Part shown: in pieces, positions 1 to 6,277 of the stretch | Layout: every line of letters starts with the position of its first letter | Numbering within the stretch: the stretch's first letter is position 1 | Assembly (NCBI GenBank): GCA_050290145.1 | Contig: JBNKHC010000289.1 | Location: 1-20,941, forward strand | Length of the DNA stretch: 20,941 bases | Origin: Pelagibius sp050290145 | GTDB taxonomy: Bacteria > Pseudomonadota > Alphaproteobacteria > Kiloniellales > Kiloniellaceae | Direction: 5' to 3' | Notes under the pieces: model-generated | What the model was told of the DNA's origin: nothing | What the model saw: only the letters and a program-made list of their open reading frames with translations | Databases searched by the model: none | Position numbers and translations under genes: made by a program

Positions 1-987
1 GAGTTCCTGCAGTCGCAGATCGAGGTCGGCACCAGCAAGTGCGAGACCGTCGGCCAGGCGGCCGAGGAGCTGGCGCAGATGCGCCGCATCATCGCCAAGG
101 TGGCAGCCGACTACGGCCTGGCGCCCATTGCCGCCTCGACCCATCCTTTCGCCCAGTGGGACGCGCAGAAGCACACCCGCAAGGAGCGCTACGACGGCCT
201 GGCCCGCGACATGCAGGCGGTGGTGCGGCGTCTCCTCATCTGCGGCATGCACGTGCACGTCGGCCTGGACGACGACGAGCTGCGCATCGACCTGATGCAG
301 CAGGCCAGCTATTTCCTGCCGCACCTGCTGGCGCTCTCCACCTCCTCACCCTTCTGGCGCGGCGAGGTGACGGGCCTCAAGTGCTACCGCCTCTCGGTCT
401 TCCACGAACTGCCGCGCACCGGCCTGCCGGAGAGCTTCGACAGCTTCGGCGAGTACCAACGCCACCTCGATGTCATGGTGCACGCCGGCCTGCTGGAGGA
501 CGGCACCAAGATCTGGTGGGACCTGCGGCCCTCGGCGCGCTTTCCGACCCTGGAGATGCGCATTGCCGACATCTGCACCGACGTGGCCGACGGCGCCACC
601 ATCGCCGCCGTCTACGTCAGCCTGATGCGCATGCTCTACGTGCTGAAGCGCAACAACCAGCGCTGGCGCAAGTACTCCAACATGCTGATCGAGGAGAACC
701 GCTGGCGCGCGCAGCGCTACGGCATCGACGAAGGGCTGGTGGACTTCGGGCGCGGCGAGATCGTGCACTATGCCGACCTGCTGGAGGAGATCATCGCCCT
801 GACCTCGGAGCACGCCAAGGCGCTGGACTGCCTGAAGGAGGTGGAGCACGCGCGCGAGATCCTGCGCCGCGGCACCTCGGCCCACCGCCAGCTCGCGATC
901 TTCAACGAGGCCTGCTACGAGGGCGCCGACAAGCACGAGGCGCTGAAGCAGGTGGTGGACTTCCTCATCGAGCAGACCGTGGCCTAG
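1..987 (+). CDS. ybdK: Carboxylate-amine ligase, YbdK/GCS2 family (5' truncated)
   Basis: The open frame enters at base 1 without a start codon, so the N-terminus lies outside the window; the visible part is about 328 residues ending in TAG. Recognisable GCS2-type stretches are the opening FLQSQIEVGTSKCETVG, then STHPFAQW, HVHVG and EMRIADICTD, which form the ATP-grasp-like glutamine-synthetase fold of the family. Family members catalyse ATP-dependent ligation of a carboxylate to an amine; E. coli YbdK has weak glutamate-cysteine ligase activity, but the physiological substrate of most members is unknown. About two thirds or more of the usual ~370-400 residues is present. It is followed by a 75-85 nt gap and the DUF1244 gene on the same strand. 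The family call is firm; the substrate is not known. Confidence 0.9.
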   Translation, partial: EFLQSQIEVGTSKCETVGQAAEELAQMRRIIAKVAADYGLAPIAASTHPFAQWDAQKHTRKERYDGLARDMQAVVRRLLICGMHVHVGLDDDELRIDLMQQASYFLPHLLALSTSSPFWRGEVTGLKCYRLSVFHELPRTGLPESFDSFGEYQRHLDVMVHAGLLEDGTKIWWDLRPSARFPTLEMRIADICTDVADGATIAAVYVSLMRMLYVLKRNNQRWRKYSNMLIEENRWRAQRYGIDEGLVDFGRGEIVHYADLLEEIIALTSEHAKALDCLKEVEHAREILRRGTSAHRQLAIFNEACYEGADKHEALKQVVDFLIEQTVA

Positions 988-1071
988 GCCCGCCCTGGAA
1001 ACATCGCTGCCGGCGCCCCAGATTCCCTGAAAAGAGTCGGATTGCCTGGCCAAGAAGGAGAGATGATACCG

Positions 1072-1371
1072 ATGGACGAGAAGACACGCACCGAACTGGA
1101 AGCCGCGGCCTTCCGCACTCTGGTCGAGCACCTGCGCGAGCGCACCGACGTGCAGAACATCGATATGATGAACCTCGCCGGCTTCTGCCGTAATTGCCTC
1201 AGCAAGTGGTACCTGGCGGCCGCCGAGGAAAAGGGCCTGGAGATGGACTATGCCGCCGCCCGCGAGCTGATCTACGGCATGCCCTACGAGGAGTGGAAGG
1301 AAAAGTACCAGACCGAGGCGACCGCCGAGCAGAAGGCCGCCTTCGCCGAGAGCCATAAGGAACACGGCTGA
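1072..1371 (+). CDS. DUF1244 family small protein
   Basis: This is a 99-residue protein with the diagnostic DUF1244 block DVQNIDMMNLAGFCRNCLSKW around residues 27-47, followed by a conserved GMPYEEWKEKYQ near residues 76-87. The family is widespread in Proteobacteria and has no established biochemical role. The C-R-N-C pair looks capable of binding metal or acting in redox chemistry, but that is inference. The ATG at 1072 is chosen because the AAGGAG at 1055-1060 lies 11 nt upstream, while the in-frame ATG at 1063 leaves only 2 nt for the ribosome. The family's usual length of about 100 residues also fits 1072. It sits between a carboxylate-amine ligase and gapR, all on the plus strand. Confidence 0.88.
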   Translation: MDEKTRTELEAAAFRTLVEHLRERTDVQNIDMMNLAGFCRNCLSKWYLAAAEEKGLEMDYAAARELIYGMPYEEWKEKYQTEATAEQKAAFAESHKEHG

Positions 1372-1408
1372 AGGCCGGGTTATCCCCGTTTTGCACCCTC
1401 TATCGGCG

Positions 1409-1437
1409 TTGTCAGGGCCGGGTCCGGCGGCTAGTCT
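1409..1437 (+). promoter_or_regulatory. Candidate sigma-70-type promoter for gapR
   Basis: TTGTCA (1409-1414, five of six matches to the consensus -35) is followed after 17 bp by TAGTCT (1432-1437, a weak -10). It lies about 50 nt upstream of the gapR ATG, in the 114-nt gap after the DUF1244 stop. This is a visual match only; the -10 is poor. Confidence 0.3.
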
Positions 1438-1485
1438 CGGCGCCCTTCGATAGGGTCGAATCCCGCAAGAATTAGGAGTTTATGC

Positions 1486-1734
1486 ATGGCTGATGCTGGC
1501 GGCATTGGGGCGGACCGTCTGCGGTCTTTCGTCGAGCGCATCGAGCGCCTGGAAGAAGAAAAGGCGGCGCTGACCGCCGACATCCGCGAGGTCTATTCGG
1601 AGGCCAAGGGCGAGGGCTTCGACACCAAGGTGATGCGCCAGGTCATCCGCCTGCGCAAGATGGACTCCGGCGACCGCCAGGAGCAGGAAGCCATCCTCGA
1701 CCTCTACAAGCAGGCCCTGGGCATGCTGGGGTGA
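1486..1734 (+). CDS. gapR: GapR-family DNA-binding protein (DUF2312)
   Basis: The 82-residue product carries the DUF2312 signature: RLRSFVERIERLEEEKAAL (about residues 12-30), then IREVYSEAKGEGFD and VMRQVIRLRKMD. In Caulobacter, GapR is an essential nucleoid-associated protein that clamps overtwisted DNA ahead of replication and transcription and aids topoisomerase action; this gene is expected to do the same. The leading helix is a coiled coil used for dimerisation in the family, and full length is typical (75-90 residues). AGGAG at 1474-1478 sits 7 nt before the ATG; an earlier ATG at 1482 is in another frame and closes within four codons. The gene converges on a hypothetical gene 15 nt away. 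The call is strong. Confidence 0.93.
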   Translation: MADAGGIGADRLRSFVERIERLEEEKAALTADIREVYSEAKGEGFDTKVMRQVIRLRKMDSGDRQEQEAILDLYKQALGMLG

Positions 1735-1749
1735 TGTTGGGCTAGGGCT

Positions 1750-2280
1750 TTACAGCAACTGGCTCGCGGCCGTGCGGGCCAGCTTTTCGGCGCTTTCCAC
1801 CTCGGTGCGTTCCCTCACCATCTCCTGGAACTCCTTCAGCAACGCCTGCTTTTCCTCGGGCGGCAGGGCTTCGAACTCTTCCTTGGTCAGGCCTTTCGAT
1901 TTCAGGAAGGCCTCGAAATAGCGCTCCTCCGGCGTCTTGGACATGTAGTCCAGGAAGGCCTTCACGGCAGCCGAATCCTCTTCGTCTTCCGCTGACGCGT
2001 CCACCGCCGCCTCGCCGCTGCTGTCCTGCGCGATCTGCTGGGCATGGAACGCGGTCTCCGCCTGGCGGGGCTTCTGCAGCTGCGCTTGGGCTGCGGCGAT
2101 ATCGGCGGAGGCTGCCGTGCCTTCAGCTTCGGCTTGGCCCTCCGGGGCGCTGCGCGGCGCCATCATGGCAGTCAGGGCTCTCTGGACCTCCTCGCTCCGG
2201 TCCTGCGGCCTCATGCCGGGGCGGTCGGCCGGCCAGGACGCATTCTGGCTGGGGTAAAGGCCGTAGTCTGTGGAGATCAT
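1750..2280 (-). CDS. Hypothetical protein with disordered N-terminus and helical C-terminus
   Basis: I do not recognise a named family. The 176-residue product has no signal peptide or membrane segment. Residues 1-105 are low in hydrophobics and rich in Ala, Gln, Glu and Ser, so they are probably disordered, and they include an acidic run (AEDEEDSAA). Residues 105-165 look like a compact helical unit with the pattern KAFLDYMSKTPEERYFEAFL then GLTKEEFEALPPEEKQALL; similar TPEER...L-x-L-T-x-E-E...PPEEK modules occur in many uncharacterised proteobacterial proteins. It is transcribed towards gapR, with 15 nt between the two stop codons. Coding is supported by consistent high-GC third positions and a composition unlike an antisense shadow. 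The function is unknown. Confidence 0.72.
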   Translation of the reverse strand: MISTDYGLYPSQNASWPADRPGMRPQDRSEEVQRALTAMMAPRSAPEGQAEAEGTAASADIAAAQAQLQKPRQAETAFHAQQIAQDSSGEAAVDASAEDEEDSAAVKAFLDYMSKTPEERYFEAFLKSKGLTKEEFEALPPEEKQALLKEFQEMVRERTEVESAEKLARTAASQLL

Positions 2281-2540
2281 GGGTCGGGGGCTCCCGCTTC
2301 GTCAGCAACTGTGGCGTCAATTCAGCATGCAACAATCGCGCCAGATACAGGCTTAACCGGCGTTTACCCTGGCCCGGCGCGGACCGCTTCGGGCGGCTTC
2401 GCAGGAACCGTCCGCGGGGGCATGTCGTCGGGCTGTCGGCGGCGGCTGAAGCCGCTTCTTGCCCGGCAAAACCTGCCTGTCGGGAGCAAAAGAGTTCGGC
2501 ACCATTGACGATTTTGGCCGCGCCCGACGATACTCCTCCC
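2281..2540. other. Intergenic region between divergent genes
   Basis: This 260-nt stretch separates the minus-strand hypothetical gene from the nitrile hydratase operon. It contains a short perfect hairpin sequence (GCGGCT-GA-AGCCGC at about 2443-2456), which might act as a structure or binding site, and the candidate operon promoter at its right end. No small ORF with a convincing ribosome site is visible. Confidence 0.4.
2505..2534 (+). promoter_or_regulatory. Candidate promoter of the nitrile hydratase-like operon, implying a leaderless mRNA
   Basis: TTGACG (2505-2510, five of six -35 matches) is followed after 18 bp by GATACT (2529-2534, four of six -10 matches). The -10 ends only 6 nt before the ATG at 2541, so transcription would begin at or beside the start codon. 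This agrees with the absence of a Shine-Dalgarno sequence: the bases before the ATG read TACTCCTCCC. Confidence 0.4.
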
Positions 2541-2915
2541 ATGAGCAAGGAACGCAACGACGAGACGGTCTTGCGCCGTCATCACGACATGGGCGGCCTG
2601 CCCGCCGGGCCGGTGGAGCAGGGCGAGCACGACTACGCCCCCTGGGAGAAGCGGGTCGACGCCATCCTGCGCCTGCTGGCCGACCCCAAGCGCGGCGTCA
2701 TCACTGTGGACGAGCTGCGCCGCGGCATCGAGGAGCTGGGGCCCGGCGCCTACGACGAGATGAGCTACTACGAGCGCTGGATCGCCTCGGTCACCAACAA
2801 CCTCCTGGAAAAGGGCGTCATCACCGTGGACGAGCTGGGCCGCCGCATGGCGGAGATCAGCGCAGCCTGGCCGGCCGGCACGGTCGATGAGGCTCAGGGG
2901 GAGAAGAAGCCGTGA
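2541..2915 (+). CDS. Nitrile hydratase beta-subunit N-terminal half / thiocyanate hydrolase beta-like subunit
   Basis: The 124-residue protein matches the helical N-terminal half of nitrile hydratase beta: HHDMGG (residues 14-19), PWEKRVDAIL (34-43), Arg60-Arg61 in DELRRGIEEL (the region of the conserved beta arginine that contacts the oxidised cysteines), and SYYERW (75-80). In classical nitrile hydratase this half is fused to an SH3-like domain; here that domain is the next gene, as in thiocyanate hydrolase (ScnB/ScnA) and the toyocamycin nitrile hydratase. The motif GVITVDEL occurs twice, at residues 52-59 and 92-99. The start is the first plausible ATG, without a Shine-Dalgarno sequence. 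Its TGA overlaps the next GTG by 4 nt. The real substrate, nitrile or thiocyanate, cannot be told from sequence alone. Confidence 0.82.
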   Translation: MSKERNDETVLRRHHDMGGLPAGPVEQGEHDYAPWEKRVDAILRLLADPKRGVITVDELRRGIEELGPGAYDEMSYYERWIASVTNNLLEKGVITVDELGRRMAEISAAWPAGTVDEAQGEKKP

Positions 2916-3196
2916 GCACACGCTTTTCCGTCGGCGAGACCGTGAAGGTGCGCGCCGCGTTTCCGCCGGGCCACGTGCGCACGCCCTTCTTCGTGCGCGG
3001 CAAGACCGGGCGGGTGACGGCGGTGCTGGGCCCCTACCGCAATCCGGAGGAGCTGGCCTACGGGCGCTCGGGCGAGCCGGCCCTGCCGCTCTACCGGGTG
3101 ATCTTCGACACCGCGGAGCTATGGGACGACTACCAGGGGGCCGAGAAGGACACCACGGTGGTCGACATCTACGAGAACTGGCTGGAGGCGCCCTGA
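2912..3196 (+). CDS. SH3-like subunit: nitrile hydratase beta C-terminal half / ScnA-like
   Basis: The 94-residue product is the SH3-barrel half of nitrile hydratase beta as a separate protein: FSVGETVKVR (5-14), GHVRTPFFVRGKTGRV (20-35), then LYRVIFDTAELW (60-71) and the ending VVDIYENWLE. The Arg in HVRTPFFVRG corresponds to the second family arginine that hydrogen-bonds the modified cysteines of the alpha subunit. The GTG start at 2912 sits inside a GTGA overlap with the upstream stop, and the gene ends in TGATG shared with the alpha gene, so the three subunits are translationally coupled and presumably made in fixed ratio. A GGGGGAG run lies about 8 nt before the GTG. Confidence 0.85.
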   Translation: MSTRFSVGETVKVRAAFPPGHVRTPFFVRGKTGRVTAVLGPYRNPEELAYGRSGEPALPLYRVIFDTAELWDDYQGAEKDTTVVDIYENWLEAP

Positions 3197-3870
3197 TGGC
3201 CCACGATCACGAGCATGGCCATTCGCACGGCGGGGGGCACCAGCCGCATCCTTTCCAGCCGGACCTGGAGGAAGCGCCGCTGACCCACTACCAGGTCATG
3301 ACCCAGGCGGTCGGCGACCTGCTGGTGGAAAAAGGCGTCTTCAGCGCCGACGAGCTGCGCGCCATGGTGGAGGCCATCGACGCCAAGAGCCCCGCCGCCG
3401 GCGCCCGCATGGTGGCGCGCGCCTGGGCCGATCCGGACTTCAAGGCGCGCCTGCTGGAAGACGTGAACAAGGCGGCGGAGGAGCTGGGCATCGATGCAGG
3501 CGGCATCCCGATCCGCGCCGTCGAGAACAGCCCCGGCGCGGAGGGCAAGGGGGGTGTGCACAACGTCATCGTCTGCACGCTCTGCTCCTGCTACCCGCGC
3601 CTGCTCATCGGCCTGCCGCCGGACTGGTACAAGTCGCGCAGCTACCGCAGCCGCACGGTGCGCGAGCCGCGCCAGGTGCTGGCGGAGTTCGGCACCACCC
3701 TGCCCGACGATGTCGAGGTCCGGGTCCACGACTCCACCGCCGACCTGCGCTACATGGTCCTCCCGGCCCGCCCGGCCGGCACCGAGGGCTGGGATGAGGA
3801 GGCGCTGGCCGGGCTGGTCACCCGCGACTGCATGATCGGCGTCACCCTGCCGAAGAACCCGGGCGCGTAA
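3196..3870 (+). CDS. Cobalt-type nitrile hydratase alpha subunit / thiocyanate hydrolase gamma-like
   Basis: This is the 224-residue metal-binding subunit. The site is CTLCSC at residues 127-132; threonine in the second position is the mark of cobalt enzymes, where iron types have serine. In the family the second and third cysteines are oxidised to sulfinic and sulfenic acids and ligate non-corrin Co(III), which hydrates nitriles to amides or hydrolyses thiocyanate to carbonyl sulfide and ammonia. GLPPDWYKS (139-147), EPRQVLAEFG (157-166) and LVTRDCMIGV (207-216) are also family blocks. Residues 3-18 (HDHEHGHSHGGGHQPH) form a histidine-rich tail that could hold or deliver metal. The ATG overlaps the upstream TGA. 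No activator or metallochaperone gene follows; the next gene is a HAD phosphatase. No signal peptide, so cytoplasmic. Confidence 0.88.
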   Translation: MAHDHEHGHSHGGGHQPHPFQPDLEEAPLTHYQVMTQAVGDLLVEKGVFSADELRAMVEAIDAKSPAAGARMVARAWADPDFKARLLEDVNKAAEELGIDAGGIPIRAVENSPGAEGKGGVHNVIVCTLCSCYPRLLIGLPPDWYKSRSYRSRTVREPRQVLAEFGTTLPDDVEVRVHDSTADLRYMVLPARPAGTEGWDEEALAGLVTRDCMIGVTLPKNPGA

Positions 3871-3876
3871 GCTGCA

Positions 3877-4656
3877 ATGACCTTCCGGGGCCTGCTGCTG
3901 GACCTGGAAGGCGTGCTGCACCAGGGCGATACGCCGATCCCCGGCGCCGCCGAAGCGCTGAAAGACCTCCAGAACAGCGGCCTCACCATCCGCTACCTCA
4001 CCAACACCACGACGCGCCCGCGCCGCGCCATCGCCGAGCGCCTGCAGGCGATGGGTTTTGCCATCGGGACGGAGGAGGTCTTCTCCCCGCCGGCCGCCGC
4101 CGCGCGGCTGCTCGCGGAGCTGGAGGCGAAGCGAATCCATCTCGCCGCCGCGCCGGAGCTGGCCGAGGACCTGGCCGGCTTCGAGATCGTCGAGGAAGGC
4201 GCGGTCGACGCCGTGGTGATGGGCGACCTCTACCAGGACTTCACCTGGGACCGCCTGAACGGCCTGTTTCAGCAGCTTGCCGCCGGCGCGCAACTCGTCG
4301 CCCTGCACAAGAACCGCGTCTCCCGGCGGGAGGAGGGGATCTCCCTCGACCTCGGCCCCTTCGTCGCGGCGCTGGAATACGCCGCCGGGGTGGAGGCCCG
4401 CGTCGTCGGCAAGCCCGCCAGGGACTTCTTCGGCCTGGCGCTGGGCAGTCTCGGCCTGGCGCCACAGGAGGTGCTCATGGTTGGCGACGACATCGAGGCC
4501 GACATCGGCGGCGCGCTGGCCGCAGGCCTCGCCGCGGTGCAGGTCAGGACTGGCAAGTACCGCCCCCGGGACGATGAGCATCCGACGGTGACGCCGACGG
4601 CGCGGATCGCGTCGATCGGAGAGTTGGACGGCTGGCTCGCAAGGCAGGCGGGCTGA
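3877..4656 (+). CDS. HAD-IIA family hydrolase, LHPP/NagD-like
   Basis: The 259-residue product has the four HAD motifs: LLLDLEGVL (motif I, nucleophile Asp9), LTNTTTRPR (motif II, about 41-49), VVGKPARDFF (motif III lysine, about 177) and MVGDDIEADIGGA (motif IV, about 201-213). Length and the downstream cap placement fit subfamily IIA, closest by pattern to the hyp3/LHPP group. The usual second Asp of motif I is Glu11 here; LHPP itself has a non-Asp at this place, so the protein may still be active. It starts 6 nt after the alpha-subunit stop, without a Shine-Dalgarno sequence, and is probably the last gene of that operon. Any role in the nitrile or thiocyanate pathway is unproven; the substrate could be a sugar phosphate or a phosphorylated small molecule. 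Confidence 0.82.
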   Translation: MTFRGLLLDLEGVLHQGDTPIPGAAEALKDLQNSGLTIRYLTNTTTRPRRAIAERLQAMGFAIGTEEVFSPPAAAARLLAELEAKRIHLAAAPELAEDLAGFEIVEEGAVDAVVMGDLYQDFTWDRLNGLFQQLAAGAQLVALHKNRVSRREEGISLDLGPFVAALEYAAGVEARVVGKPARDFFGLALGSLGLAPQEVLMVGDDIEADIGGALAAGLAAVQVRTGKYRPRDDEHPTVTPTARIASIGELDGWLARQAG

Positions 4657-4665
4657 GCGCCGGGG

Positions 4666-5292
4666 TTAGCCCGCTTCCTTCGGCACCAGGGCCTCGTCCA
4701 TGGCCTGGGCGCGGCGGTAGGCCTCGCGGTTGGTGGCGCGAGCAGCGTAGTCGGCGAAGCCCGGGCGCTCCTCCAGGGAGCCGAACTGCAGGCCCCAGCC
4801 GATGTGGGCGCCCAGGTAGAGGTCGGCGGCGGAGAAGCGCTCGCCGGTGACGTAGCCCTCCACCGGGACGATCTTCTCCAAAGCGTCCAGCATGCGCGTG
4901 AAGCTGCCGTAGCCGGACATGCCCTGGTTCTGCTCGCCCTCCGGCTCGAAGCCGAAATGGTGGTTGGTGGTCGCCGCCTCGATGGGGCCGGCGGTGAAGA
5001 AGAGGGCACGGTAGTAGCTGCCGCGCTGGGCCGGTGGCGGGGCCAGTCCGGCCTCGGGAAAGGCGTCGGCCAGATAGGCGACGATGGCGGCGCACTCGCT
5101 GACGATCTGGTCGCCGTGGCGGATCGCCGGCACCTTGCCCAGGGGATTGATCGCCAGGTAGTCCGGCGTCCGCATGGCCGGGCCGTAGTCGACGATCTCC
5201 ACCTTATAGGGGCAGCCGATTTCCTCCAGCATCCAGCGCGCGATGCGCCCGCGCGACATGGGGTTGGTGTAGAGAATGACGTCCTGGCTCAT
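4666..5292 (-). CDS. Glutathione S-transferase family protein
   Basis: The 208-residue protein has an N-terminal thioredoxin-like domain (1-80) with YTNPMSRGRIARWMLEE at 8-24, the cis-proline segment NPLGKVPAI (49-57, Pro55) and VSECAAI (64-70), where Glu66 would hold the glutathione gamma-glutamyl part and Cys67 replaces the usual serine. A helical C-terminal domain follows, with the typical RFSAADLYLG capping motif near 152-161. Ser13 is the likely thiol-activating residue. It lacks the SSCS motif of maleylacetoacetate isomerase, so it is probably not part of the homogentisate pathway found later in the window. It converges on the HAD gene (9 nt between stop codons) and diverges from an SDR gene. 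GGAG lies about 8 nt before the ATG. Substrate unknown. Confidence 0.88.
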   Translation of the reverse strand: MSQDVILYTNPMSRGRIARWMLEEIGCPYKVEIVDYGPAMRTPDYLAINPLGKVPAIRHGDQIVSECAAIVAYLADAFPEAGLAPPPAQRGSYYRALFFTAGPIEAATTNHHFGFEPEGEQNQGMSGYGSFTRMLDALEKIVPVEGYVTGERFSAADLYLGAHIGWGLQFGSLEERPGFADYAARATNREAYRRAQAMDEALVPKEAG

Positions 5293-5355
5293 CCGGGGTC
5301 TCCGCCTGCTTTTCTTGGGGGATCCGGAGACTAGCGACAGGCGCAGGGTGCGTCA

Positions 5356-5394
5356 TCCTGACAAGCTCCTGCACCCTGACGAAGGCTGTCAGGA
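5356..5394. repeat. Repeated CCTGAC/GTCAGG motif, possible operator
   Basis: The 209-nt gap between the divergent GST and SDR genes holds a perfect 8-bp inverted repeat, TCCTGACA (5356-5363) and TGTCAGGA (5387-5394), with a third CCTGAC copy at 5375-5380. A second overlapping pair, GCTCCTG and CAGGAGC, uses nearly the same bases. This could be a binding site for a dimeric regulator serving both genes, or an RNA hairpin; no matching regulator gene is present in the window. Confidence 0.45.
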
Positions 5395-5403
5395 GCGCAA
5401 GTT

Positions 5404-5423
5404 CCGGATACAAGCGCCGGATA
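5404..5423. repeat. Short tandem direct repeat CCGGATA
   Basis: CCGGATA occurs at 5404-5410 and again at 5417-5423 with a 13-bp period, in the same divergent gap just downstream of the inverted repeat. It may be chance or a second protein-binding element about 80-100 nt upstream of the SDR start. Confidence 0.25.
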
Positions 5424-5501
5424 GAGAGGGCGGGCTCATCCTGCTCTGTTCCGACCGGTCCTGCGCCATGGGGCGCGGGTGAAACCGGGTAGGAGCAGAT
5501 C

Positions 5502-6266
5502 ATGAAAGCATTGGACGGCAAGGTCGCCATCGTTACCGGCGCCAGCTCGGGGATCGGGCGGGCGACGGCGCTGCTGTTCGCGGCCGAGGGCGCCAAGGTG
5601 GTGGCGGCGGCGCGGCGCAAGCAGGAACTGGACGCCCTGGTGGCGGAGATCGTCGCGGGCGGCGGCCGCGCGGTCGCCGTGGCCGGCGACGTCAGGGACG
5701 CCGCCCATGCCGAGGCGCTGGTCGCCACGGCCAGGGAACAGTTCGGCGGGCTCGACGTCGCCTTCAACAACGCCGGCACGCTGGGGGCCATGGGGACGGT
5801 CGGGGAGGTCTCCCTGGAGGGCTGGCACGACACCCTGGAGACCAACCTCACCGGCGCCTTCCTGGCGGCCAAGTATCAGGTCCCGGCGATGATCGAGCAC
5901 GGCGGCGGCTCGCTGATCTTCACTTCCACCTTCGTCGGCCACAGCGCCGGCATGCCCGGTATGGCCGCCTACGCGGCCAGCAAGGCGGGGCTGGTCGGGC
6001 TGACCCAGGTGCTGGCGGCGGAGCACGGGGCGCAGGGCATCCGTGTTAACGCGATCCTGCCCGGCGGCACCGACACGCCCATGGGCCGCACGGTGGCCGA
6101 CACGCCGGAGACCTTGGCTTTCGTCGAGGGATTGCACGCCCTGAAGCGCATCGCGGCGCCGGCGGAGATCGCCCGCGCGGTGCTCTACCTGGCCTCCGAC
6201 GCCGCCAGCTTCATGACCGGCGCCGCCATGCTGGTCGACGGCGGCGTCTCGATCTGCCGGACCTAG
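5502..6266 (+). CDS. SDR family oxidoreductase, glucose 1-dehydrogenase/FabG-like
   Basis: This 254-residue classical short-chain dehydrogenase has the NAD(P)-binding TGASSGIG (residues 12-19), a basic pair RR (38-39) after beta-2 that favours NADP(H), NNAG (90-93), the catalytic serine in TSTF (about 143) and YAASK (tyrosine and lysine of the catalytic tetrad, about 160-164). The ending MTGAAMLVDGGVS is typical of a full-length member. AGGAG at 5491-5495 lies 6 nt before the ATG. Its substrate cannot be deduced. The TAG stop overlaps the stop of the convergent desaturase gene, so the two genes share a CTAG tetranucleotide. Confidence 0.9.
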   Translation: MKALDGKVAIVTGASSGIGRATALLFAAEGAKVVAAARRKQELDALVAEIVAGGGRAVAVAGDVRDAAHAEALVATAREQFGGLDVAFNNAGTLGAMGTVGEVSLEGWHDTLETNLTGAFLAAKYQVPAMIEHGGGSLIFTSTFVGHSAGMPGMAAYAASKAGLVGLTQVLAAEHGAQGIRVNAILPGGTDTPMGRTVADTPETLAFVEGLHALKRIAAPAEIARAVLYLASDAASFMTGAAMLVDGGVSICRT

Positions 6267-6277
6267 CCGCCGGCTTT
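6256..6277 (+). terminator. Weak candidate terminator spanning convergent stop codons
   Basis: GCCGG (6256-6260) pairs with CCGGC (6270-6274) across a 9-nt loop that contains the shared stop codons, and is followed by only TTT. The stem is short and the U-run weak, so termination here is doubtful. Confidence 0.2.

Noticed and set aside
346..1365. A 339-codon minus-strand frame across the ligase and DUF1244 genes
   Set aside because: The plus-strand products match known families over their whole length; this frame has no ribosome site or motif.
3169..4581. A 470-codon open frame on the minus strand across the nitrile hydratase alpha and HAD genes
   Set aside because: It spans two real genes of opposite direction, has no recognisable domain, and its composition is typical of an antisense shadow.
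4666..5292. Reading the glutathione S-transferase as maleylacetoacetate isomerase linked to hppD
   Set aside because: It lacks the zeta-class SSCS active-site motif and lies about 11 kb from hppD.
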